This document shows positions 54,166-61,766 of a stretch of DNA of 64,000 nucleotides, one piece after another. The stretch spans positions 1 through 64,000 of the forward strand of contig PAKZ01000031.1 in the NCBI GenBank assembly GCA_002706335.1. Reading direction: 5' to 3'. The notes under the pieces are model-generated. The model made no database searches. It had not been told where the DNA came from and saw nothing but the letters and a program-made list of their open reading frames with translations. Position numbers and translations under genes: made by a program. Numbering within the stretch: position 1 is the stretch's first letter; the number at the start of each line of letters is the position of its first letter. The stretch is from Ahrensia sp. GTDB taxonomy: Bacteria > Pseudomonadota > Alphaproteobacteria > Rhizobiales > Rhizobiaceae.

Positions 54166-54509
54166 CGGTGACGATCTACCACAATCCGAAATGCAGCACG
54201 TCTCGCAACGTGCTGGAGATGATCCGCGATAATGGCGTGGAGCCGGAGGTCGTGGAGTATCTGAAGACACCGCCCGGCAAGGAAAAGATCGCGGAAATCG
54301 TCAAGGCGACCGGCGAGCCGGTGCGCGGGATCCTGCGCGAACGCGGCACGCCCTATGCCGAACTCGGCCTCGACGATCCGAAATGGAGCGATGACGAGCT
54401 GATCGGCTTCATGGTCGAACATCCGATCCTGATGAACCGGCCGATCGTGGTAACGGATAAAGGCGCGGCTTTGTGCCGGCCGAAAGAAAAGGTGCTGGAG
54501 CTGCTTTAG
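54162..54509 (+). CDS. ArsC-family (arsenate reductase-like) protein
   Basis: A 115-residue thioredoxin-fold protein of the ArsC/Spx/YffB group: IYHNPKCSTSRNVLEMIRDNGVEPEVVEYLKTPPGKEKI (redox Cys in KCSTSR), GEPVRGILRERG and HPILMNRPIVVTDKGAALCRPKEKVLELL with the family Arg residues. E. coli-type ArsC reduces arsenate with glutaredoxin; no arsenic-transport genes are adjacent, so the role is open. Co-expressed between trpB and trpA. Confidence 0.92.
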   Translation: MTVTIYHNPKCSTSRNVLEMIRDNGVEPEVVEYLKTPPGKEKIAEIVKATGEPVRGILRERGTPYAELGLDDPKWSDDELIGFMVEHPILMNRPIVVTDKGAALCRPKEKVLELL

Positions 54510-54536
54510 GCGCTCCGCGAGAAGGAACAGACGAGT

Positions 54537-55376
54537 ATGACCGCACGCATGGATGCCCGTTTCGCCAAGGTGAAGGAAGAAGGCCGGCCCGCGCTGGTGA
54601 CCTTCGTGATGAGCGGCGACCCGGATTACGACACTTCGCTCGCCATCCTTAAGCGGCTGCCAAGCGCCGGCGCGGATGTGGTGGAGCTCGGCATGCCGTT
54701 CTCCGACCCGATGGCCGACGGTCCTGCGATCCAGGCCGGCGGGTTACGCGCGCTCAAGGCCGGCCAGACGCTCCACAGGACGCTCGACATGGTGAAGACC
54801 TTCCGCGAGGAGGACGCCGACACCCCGATCGTGCTGATGGGCTATTACAATCCGATCTATATCTATGGCGTTGACAGCTTTCTGACTGACGCCAAGGCCG
54901 CCGGGGTGGACGGGCTGATCATCGTCGACCTGCCGCCGGAGATGGACAACGAACTGTGCCTGCCGGCGCTTGCCGCGGACATCAATTTCATCCGGCTGGC
55001 GACGCCGACCACCGACGACAAGCGGCTTCCGGCGGTTCTCGCGAACACGTCAGGCTTCGTCTACTACGTCTCGATGACGGGGATCACCGGCGGGGCGATC
55101 GCCTCGACCGCCGCCGTCGCCGATGCGGTGCAGCGGATCAAGCGCCACACCGATCTGCCGGTCTGTGTTGGTTTCGGCGTCAAGACCGCCGAGCAGGCTA
55201 AGGTGATCGGGCGCGACGCGGATGGCGTGGTTGTCGGCACCGCGATCGTGCAGGCCGTCGCCAATACGCTCGACAAGGACAACCGCGCGACCGCCGACAC
55301 GGTGGAAGCGGTGGCGACACTGGTAGGCGGGCTTGCCGCCGGCGTTCGGGCGTCACGTCTTGAAGCCGCCGAATAG
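54537..55376 (+). CDS. trpA: Tryptophan synthase alpha chain
   Basis: A 279-residue TIM-barrel enzyme that cleaves indole-3-glycerol phosphate to indole. Features: [44 protein letters not shown] (catalytic Glu and Asp), [38 protein letters not shown] and [13 protein letters not shown]. It is separated from trpB by two small genes and starts 27 bases after the ArsC-like stop. Confidence 0.97.
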   Translation: MTARMDARFAKVKEEGRPALVTFVMSGDPDYDTSLAILKRLPSAGADVVELGMPFSDPMADGPAIQAGGLRALKAGQTLHRTLDMVKTFREEDADTPIVLMGYYNPIYIYGVDSFLTDAKAAGVDGLIIVDLPPEMDNELCLPALAADINFIRLATPTTDDKRLPAVLANTSGFVYYVSMTGITGGAIASTAAVADAVQRIKRHTDLPVCVGFGVKTAEQAKVIGRDADGVVVGTAIVQAVANTLDKDNRATADTVEAVATLVGGLAAGVRASRLEAAE

Positions 55377-55417
55377 CTGCGCCACATTGTCGCGAGAATA
55401 GACACGGGGCTTTTCCC

Positions 55418-56374
55418 ATGAACTGGATTACCAACTACGTCCGCCCGCGGCTGAACTCGATGCTCGGCCGCCGCGAAATGCCGGAAAATCTCTGGATCAA
55501 ATGTCCGAAAACCGGCGAAATGGTCTTTCACCGGGATCTCGAGGATAACCAGTGGGTCATTCCGGCCTCCGGCTATCACATGAAGATTTCGGCCGCGGAC
55601 AGGCTGAAGCATTTTTTCGACAATGGCGTCTACGAGGTTCTCGCAAACCCGGACGTGCCCGTCGATCCGCTGAAATTCCGCGACCAGAAGAAATATACGG
55701 ACCGGCTGCGCGAGAACAAGGCGAAGACCGGGCTCGACGATTCCATCGTCAACGCGCTCGGTTCGCTTGAAGGTATGCCGATCGTCGCCTGTCTTCATGA
55801 TTTCAACTTCATGGGCGGTTCGCTCGGCATCGCCGCGGGCGAGGCGATCGTGCAGGGTTTCATGACGGCGATCGAGAAGAACCGGCCCATGGTGTTGTTC
55901 GCCACGTCCGGCGGCGCGCGTATGCAGGAGGGCATCCTGTCGCTGATGCAGCTGCCGCGCACGACGGTGGCCGTCGAAATGCTGAAGGAAGCGGGCCTGC
56001 CCTATATCGTGGTGCTGACCAACCCGACGACGGGCGGCGTATCGGCCTCCTATGCGATGCTTGGCGACGTCCATATCGCCGAGCCTGGCGCCGTGATCGG
56101 CTTTGCCGGCGCACGCGTGATCGAACAGACGATCCGCGAAAAGCTGCCCGAGGGTTTCCAGCGGTCGGAATATCTTCTGGAGCACGGCATGGTGGATATG
56201 GTCGTGCATCGCCAGGAGTTGCGGCCGACCATTGCGCGCCTCCTGCGGATGCTGATGAAGCAGCCTGCCGCGGGGCTGCAGCTGCCGGCGCCGGACACGG
56301 CCGAAAAACCAGCTGACACCGAGCCGGCGGAAGCCGAGGCCGAAAAGGCCCCGGAACCCGCGGAAACGACCTGA
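55418..56374 (+). CDS. accD: Acetyl-CoA carboxylase carboxyltransferase beta subunit
   Basis: A 318-residue subunit of the enzyme making malonyl-CoA for fatty acid synthesis. The carboxyltransferase fold is clear ([77 protein letters not shown]). In the N-terminal zinc-ribbon region only Cys29 remains: residues 29-32 read CPKT and 48-51 read IPAS where other bacteria have CxxC twice, so zinc cannot be bound in the usual way. The C-terminus is an acidic, Ala/Pro/Glu-rich tail. Between trpA (41 bases) and folC (22 bases) on one strand. Confidence 0.97.
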   Translation: MNWITNYVRPRLNSMLGRREMPENLWIKCPKTGEMVFHRDLEDNQWVIPASGYHMKISAADRLKHFFDNGVYEVLANPDVPVDPLKFRDQKKYTDRLRENKAKTGLDDSIVNALGSLEGMPIVACLHDFNFMGGSLGIAAGEAIVQGFMTAIEKNRPMVLFATSGGARMQEGILSLMQLPRTTVAVEMLKEAGLPYIVVLTNPTTGGVSASYAMLGDVHIAEPGAVIGFAGARVIEQTIREKLPEGFQRSEYLLEHGMVDMVVHRQELRPTIARLLRMLMKQPAAGLQLPAPDTAEKPADTEPAEAEAEKAPEPAETT

Positions 56375-56396
56375 TCGCACAAATCACGGACGAAAA

Positions 56397-57776
56397 TTGA
56401 CCATTCCGGCCCCAAGCCCTTCCGAGCCGCCCCATCCCTTAGACAGCGGCAGCGAAGCGCAGTATGAAATCGACAAGCTGATGGCGCTTCATCCGAAGGG
56501 TTTCGACCTTTCGCTTGAACGCATCACACGCCTGCTTGAACGCCTCGGCAATCCGCATGAGAGGTTGCCGCCGGCGATCCATGTCGCCGGCACCAACGGC
56601 AAGGGCTCATGCGCTGCGGTCAGCCGCGCGCTTCTGGAGGCCGACGGCAAGTCGGTTCATGTGCACACATCGCCGCATCTGGTGCGTTGGCACGAGCGGT
56701 TCCGGCTCGGCAGCAAGGACGGCCCGGGGCAGATCGTCGACGATGCCGTACTGGCCGATGCTGTTCGCCGCGTGGCTGACGCCAATGGCGGCGAGATGAT
56801 CACCGTCTTCGAGATCCTGACGGCCGTGATGTTCGTCCTGTTCTCGGAGCATCCGGCCGATGTGGCGATCGTGGAAGTGGGGCTCGGCGGCCGGTTTGAC
56901 GCGACCAATGTGATCAAGAGCCCGGCGGTATCCGTCATCATGCCGATCGGCCTCGACCACGAGGCTTATCTCGGCGACCGGATCGAACTGATCGCCATGG
57001 AAAAGGCCGGCATCATGAAGCCGGGCGTTCCGGTGGTGATCGGCTACCAGGAAAACGAGGTCGCCCGCGAGGTGTTGACCGACACGGCGGAGCGCCGCGG
57101 CTGCCCGATGGCGGTCTACGGGCAGGATTTCTTCGCCTTCGAGGAACATGGCCGCATGGTGTTTCAGAGCCAGGCCGGGCTGATGGACCTGCCCTTGCCG
57201 AAACTGGCCGGACGCCACCAGCTGTCGAATGCAGCCGCAGCGCTCGCCGCTGTCGCGACCGCCGGTTTCGAAATCCAGCAGGAGACGGCCGAGCGAGCAA
57301 TGGCGGAGATCATCTGGCCGGCGCGCATGCAGCGGCTGACAGAGGGACCTTTCCCGGCGCTTCTGCCGGCGGGATCGGAACTGTGGCTCGACGGCGGGCA
57401 CAATCCGCATGCGGCAATGATGGTTGCCGAAACGCTGGCCGGCATGCAGGACCGCATGGAGCGGCCGCTGTTCCTGATCGCCGGCATGCTGAACACCAAG
57501 GACACGGACGGCTATTTCGGCGCGTTCGAAGGCATGGTGCGCCATGTTTTCACCGTACCGATCACCGACAGCGATGCCGGCGTCGATCCGGAGGTGCTTG
57601 CGGAAAGCGCCGGCCGCGCAGGCCTGACGGCCCAGCCGATGAAGAGCGTGGAAGAGGTTTTGCGGCTGCTCGGCGAGGGCTGGAACCGGCTGGAGCCGGC
57701 CCCGCGCGTTCTGATCGGCGGATCGCTCTATCTGGCTGGCGAAGTGTTGGGCGATAACGGCACGCCGCCGCAGTAG
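56397..57776 (+). CDS. folC: Dihydrofolate/folylpolyglutamate synthase
   Basis: A 459-residue Mur-ligase-type enzyme making dihydrofolate and adding glutamate tails. A TTG start at 56397 is the best available in frame (a later ATG at 56478 would cut into the conserved N-terminus). Motifs: IHVAGTNGKGSCAAVSRALLEADGKSVHVHTSPHLV (ATP P-loop), VGLGGRFDATNVIKSP, IGLDHEAYLGDRIELIAMEKAGIMKPGVPVV and LWLDGGHNPHAAMMVAETLAG. Follows accD; ends at a bidirectional terminator. Confidence 0.94.
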   Translation: MTIPAPSPSEPPHPLDSGSEAQYEIDKLMALHPKGFDLSLERITRLLERLGNPHERLPPAIHVAGTNGKGSCAAVSRALLEADGKSVHVHTSPHLVRWHERFRLGSKDGPGQIVDDAVLADAVRRVADANGGEMITVFEILTAVMFVLFSEHPADVAIVEVGLGGRFDATNVIKSPAVSVIMPIGLDHEAYLGDRIELIAMEKAGIMKPGVPVVIGYQENEVAREVLTDTAERRGCPMAVYGQDFFAFEEHGRMVFQSQAGLMDLPLPKLAGRHQLSNAAAALAAVATAGFEIQQETAERAMAEIIWPARMQRLTEGPFPALLPAGSELWLDGGHNPHAAMMVAETLAGMQDRMERPLFLIAGMLNTKDTDGYFGAFEGMVRHVFTVPITDSDAGVDPEVLAESAGRAGLTAQPMKSVEEVLRLLGEGWNRLEPAPRVLIGGSLYLAGEVLGDNGTPPQ

Positions 57777-57795
57777 ACGGCCTTCAACCAACAAA

Positions 57796-57826
57796 AAAGC
57801 CCGGCGCAAAGCCGGGCTTTTCGTTT
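57796..57826. terminator. Bidirectional terminator between folC and trxA
   Basis: AAAGCCCGGC (57796-57805) and GCCGGGCTTT (57811-57820) pair over 10 bp around a 5-base loop, with T-rich sequence after it on the plus strand and an A-run before it (57793-57798) that is T-rich on the minus strand. It serves the convergent folC and trxA genes. Confidence 0.9.
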
Positions 57827-57841
57827 CAGGGATGACGCCGA

Positions 57842-58165
57842 TCAGGCAACGGCGTTCTTGATCCAATCGGACAGCTTTGCCTTCGGTGCGGCGCCGATCA
57901 TCTGGTCGGCGATTTCGCCGTTCTTGAACATCAGAAGCATCGGGATCGAGCGAACGCCATACTGCACGGCGAGTTCCTGATTCTCGTCGACATTGATCTT
58001 GGCGATCTTCACCTTGCCGTCCATTTCCTCGGAGATTTCCTCGAGCGCGGGAGAGATCATCTTGCACGGACCGCACCATTCGGCCCAGAAATCCACGACC
58101 ACAGGCTCTGAGGAGCCAAGAACGTCGCTCTGAAAGTTGCTGTTATCGATCTTTACGGTCGCCAT
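57842..58165 (-). CDS. trxA: Thioredoxin
   Basis: A 107-residue thioredoxin with the active site WCGPC in [20 protein letters not shown], followed by the cis-proline loop [13 protein letters not shown]. The ATG at 58165 gives the standard length. It reduces cytosolic disulfides, for example in ribonucleotide reductase. Downstream of addA on the same strand (85 bases), as commonly found in rhizobia. Confidence 0.97.
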   Translation of the reverse strand: MATVKIDNSNFQSDVLGSSEPVVVDFWAEWCGPCKMISPALEEISEEMDGKVKIAKINVDENQELAVQYGVRSIPMLLMFKNGEIADQMIGAAPKAKLSDWIKNAVA

Positions 58166-58250
58166 TTCGGCACTCCTTCGTATCAAAAGTCCGTCTCAAT
58201 CTGGGTATCATCCCGACCGATTCAAGGCCAGCGGCAGTTTTGCCGCAGAG

Positions 58251-61200
58251 TCACTTCGGTGTGAAGGAATCATATGCCTTAGCGAGCAGCGAATCGGGCA
58301 GGGCGATCATGCGCGGCCCGGCCGTATAGAGCAAATATGCCTCGACGGGCATATTCGGGTAGAGCGGCTGTACGAGTGCGCGATAAAGCGCCATCTGGCG
58401 CAGATAGACATCGGGAACCTCCCCGGCGGCCTCCGGAACGCGGGCGTTCGTCTTGTAGTCGACCAGCAGAACACGGCCATCGGCGACGGCGATGCGGTCA
58501 ATCACGCCGGAAATGGCGCGCTTCCGGCCCCCAACCTCCAACGTGCCCATGACCGGAACCTCGGCACCCGCGGCTTCACCGAACAGGGCGGCAAAGCGGG
58601 GATCCTCGAGGATCGAAAGCGCTTGCGCGACGATCTCCGCAATATGGCTGTCGTCAAACCGATGCTCGAAGCGCCGGCAATAATCGGCTGCCCGCAACCG
58701 CCGTTCGGCCGGATCGACCGAAGGCAGCATCTGAAGCAACCGGTGCATGGCGATACCGCGCTTGACGGCAAGCGACGGAGGTTCCTCACCGGACGCGGAG
58801 AGTAGCGACGGCGCGCCCCGCGTTCCCGCCGAATCATCCTCACGCTCTACGGCTATGCCCGATGCCCCGGACGGGGAGAGCGGCCGCGGCAGGGGCGGTT
58901 CGGCGGGAACCGGCTGGCGAAACCATTCCGGTGGCGAACCGACCTCTGAGTTTCCGGCCTCTTCGTGCTTCTTACCGGCTAATGCGGGCGCTTCCGTCAC
59001 CTGGAACCTCAACGCTTCAAAGTCGGGGTAAGAGACGGTTTGGCATTTTGCGGCCAGCGCCGATTCCACCACCGCGCGCCATGTGTCTTCGCCACCGCCT
59101 TGCGTTCCGGAGTAGCCGGCGACAATCAGCCGATCGGCCGCGCGCGTCATGCCGACATAGAGCAGGCGACGATATTCCTCGGCCGCCTTGCGCGCGACTT
59201 CCTGCTTGGCCGTCTCGGTCGCGGACGATTTGAGCCCGCCGGCGCCGTTCCAAAGGAAGACGGGGTCGCCCTCGCCGTGTATCTCAAGGAAACCGCCAGT
59301 GTTTCGCGCATTGTGCGGCGGAGAGCCGCGGTCAATCAGGAAGACAACGGGGGCTTCCAGTCCCTTGGCCCCGTGCACCGTCATGATGCGGACCTGTTTT
59401 TGCGCCGGATCCATCTCGCGCTTGATGACGGGGCTCGCCGCCTCCAGCACGGATACGAAATTCTGCAGGGAGGGAAGGCCGGCGCGTTCCTGCGCCAGAG
59501 CGAAACGCATGAACTCGTCCAGCATGTCCGGCGTTTCCGGGCCCAGACGACCGACGAGTCTTTCGCGCGCGCCCTCGCCCGACAGGATCGAGGCGTAGAA
59601 TTCGAAGACGGGCATGTGTCGGGCGCGCTCGCGCCATAAGGCAAGCGTGGCATGAATGGCGGCGAACGGCTCATGCGTCGCGGCCGCATCTTCGAGCGCC
59701 TCGTACAGGGTGGCCGCGCCTCGCCCGTGGGCGAGGTCGAACAGGGCCTCTTCGGAGATATCGAAGAGGGGTGAACGCAGCACTTCCGCCAGCGAGAGAT
59801 CATCAGCCGGCTGGAGGACGAATCTGGCGAGCGACAGGAGATCGAGCACGGCGATGTGGTCGGTCATCTTTAGCCGGTCGGCTCCGGCGACATCTATGCC
59901 GCGATCCTTGAGCGCGCGCGACAGCGTGGCGATGAAGCCGTCGCGGCTCCGGACGAGGATAAGGATATCGCCGGCGGTGATCGGCTGGCCGGTCCCCTCA
60001 AGCGTTTCGCCGTTTTCGATCCAATTGCCGATCGTTTCCGCAACCCGCTCGGCGACGATGACGGCGGAGGGGCGCGGCATGTCTACAGGGTCGGTCCAGT
60101 CCTCCGGCTCGTCGCGTTTCTCGTCCTTCTCCAGCGGCCAGACCTCGACACGGCCGGGCTGGTTCTCACGCAGCGACTTGTGAACGATCCTGCCGGTGGA
60201 GAAGGCGACGCCCTGGCGGTTCAGGTCGGATTCGAAGACGATGTCCACGGCGTCCAGAACATCACGAGTCGAGCGGAATGAGGTCTGCAGCGGCACCTCC
60301 TTGAATGCCTCATCGCCAAAAGCCGCACGGGCCAGTCCACGCATCGCATCGCCAGTATCGCCGAATAATTTCGGGTTGGCCCCCTGGAAGGAGTAGATCG
60401 ACTGCTTCTCGTCGCCCACGGCAAACAGGGTCCGACGGACATCGCGGGCGGCCTCGCCGGCGAAGAACTCATCGGCGAGCGCGCGGATCACCTCCCATTG
60501 TTCCGGGCTGGTGTCCTGCGCTTCGTCGACAAGGATATGGTCGATGCCCTGATCGAGCTTGTAACGCACCCATGCGCCGACATCCGGGCGCGCCAGAAGC
60601 GTGGCCGAGCGGCCGATCAGGTCGTCGAAGTCGAGATAGCCGCGTGTGTGCTTCAATGTATGATAGCCGGCTAAGAGCCGATCCACGATGGACAGGGCCG
60701 CGAGCGTGTTATCGATCTGGTCGAGCAGAGCAATCCGATCACGCGCATGCGCCACGGCGGCAAAACCTGCATCATGGGCGGACTGGAAAGCCGGTACCGC
60801 CAGCACCGCAGGATCTTTCATGAGATTTCCGGTCGAGCGCGGAGCCCCCGCCTTGGTGAAGAACAACTCGACACATGCCGTCCAGCCATCGGGCATGGAG
60901 GACGCATCAAGCCAGGTTTCGGCAAAATTGCGACCGGTCTTGTTTGTGAGGCCAGCAGCCGCATCCACAACCTCGCGCATGACTTGCGCCTGCCGGCGCA
61001 ACGCCTCGACCGCCTCGGCCTCAAAGCGTTCCGGCTTATCGTCATTCGCGAAGCCGAATTCGTCCCTGTAGAAATTTCGCCGGTCTCCATGAACTCCAAG
61101 CCGGGTCAGAAGACCGGTCAGTTTCGAGCGGTTTCTCACCGCCTCGTCGAGCAGCGTATCGAGACCGGTTTCGCCGGCGAGATCGATGATCTTGCGAAAC

Positions 61201-61766
61201 GATTGCGCGATTTCGCCACCATCGCCCCGGTCGATGCGGGCGAGCATGTCGGCGCGGGCCTCGCCGATCAGCGCGGCGATCATGTCTTCGTCGAGTTGTT
61301 CGAAATGGCCGGGGACATTGGCTTCAAGCGGAAAACGATGCAGCAACGCGTCGCAGAACGCGTGGATGGTCTGGATCTTCAGCCCGCCCGGCGTCTCAAG
61401 CGCCCGGGCAAAGAGGCATCGCGCAAAGGCGAGTTTGGCCGCGTCGGGCTCGCTGCTTTCAAGTTCGCGAAGCGCCTTGCGAAGCTCTGCTTCCGGCATG
61501 GTGACCCACGCGCCGAGCCGCTTGAAAACGCGGTCCTTCATTTCCGCAGCGGCCGTCTTGGTGTAGGTCAGGCACAGGATGCCCGACGGATCTGTCCCGG
61601 CGAGCAACAGGCGGATAACCCGTGTCGCCAGAACATAGGTCTTGCCGGACCCGGCATTGGCCGACACCCAGACGGACCTGTCTGGACTGGCTGCGACGGC
61701 CTGACGCGACAGCGTGTCCCTGTCGGGAAGGATCTGACGGGCCCGCTCAGCCATCGTCTTCGCCAT
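58251..61766 (-). CDS. addA: Double-strand break repair helicase-nuclease AddA
   Basis: A 1171-residue subunit of the AddAB helicase-nuclease, which resects DNA double-strand ends and loads RecA. The N-terminal UvrD-type helicase has Walker A VSANAGSGKTYVLATRVIRLL, CLTYTKTAAAEMKDRV and Walker B ILVDEAQDTSPEQWEVI. Other helicase motifs follow (VGDEKQSIYSFQGANP, MTVHGAKGLEAPVVFLID, YVGMTRAADRLIVAGY). The C-terminal PD-(D/E)xK nuclease has AISGVIDRIAVADGRVLLVDYKTNA. Starts at 61766 or 61754 both overlap the addB stop (61747); the former is used here. Confidence 0.94.
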   Translation of the reverse strand: MAKTMAERARQILPDRDTLSRQAVAASPDRSVWVSANAGSGKTYVLATRVIRLLLAGTDPSGILCLTYTKTAAAEMKDRVFKRLGAWVTMPEAELRKALRELESSEPDAAKLAFARCLFARALETPGGLKIQTIHAFCDALLHRFPLEANVPGHFEQLDEDMIAALIGEARADMLARIDRGDGGEIAQSFRKIIDLAGETGLDTLLDEAVRNRSKLTGLLTRLGVHGDRRNFYRDEFGFANDDKPERFEAEAVEALRRQAQVMREVVDAAAGLTNKTGRNFAETWLDASSMPDGWTACVELFFTKAGAPRSTGNLMKDPAVLAVPAFQSAHDAGFAAVAHARDRIALLDQIDNTLAALSIVDRLLAGYHTLKHTRGYLDFDDLIGRSATLLARPDVGAWVRYKLDQGIDHILVDEAQDTSPEQWEVIRALADEFFAGEAARDVRRTLFAVGDEKQSIYSFQGANPKLFGDTGDAMRGLARAAFGDEAFKEVPLQTSFRSTRDVLDAVDIVFESDLNRQGVAFSTGRIVHKSLRENQPGRVEVWPLEKDEKRDEPEDWTDPVDMPRPSAVIVAERVAETIGNWIENGETLEGTGQPITAGDILILVRSRDGFIATLSRALKDRGIDVAGADRLKMTDHIAVLDLLSLARFVLQPADDLSLAEVLRSPLFDISEEALFDLAHGRGAATLYEALEDAAATHEPFAAIHATLALWRERARHMPVFEFYASILSGEGARERLVGRLGPETPDMLDEFMRFALAQERAGLPSLQNFVSVLEAASPVIKREMDPAQKQVRIMTVHGAKGLEAPVVFLIDRGSPPHNARNTGGFLEIHGEGDPVFLWNGAGGLKSSATETAKQEVARKAAEEYRRLLYVGMTRAADRLIVAGYSGTQGGGEDTWRAVVESALAAKCQTVSYPDFEALRFQVTEAPALAGKKHEEAGNSEVGSPPEWFRQPVPAEPPLPRPLSPSGASGIAVEREDDSAGTRGAPSLLSASGEEPPSLAVKRGIAMHRLLQMLPSVDPAERRLRAADYCRRFEHRFDDSHIAEIVAQALSILEDPRFAALFGEAAGAEVPVMGTLEVGGRKRAISGVIDRIAVADGRVLLVDYKTNARVPEAAGEVPDVYLRQMALYRALVQPLYPNMPVEAYLLYTAGPRMIALPDSLLAKAYDSFTPK

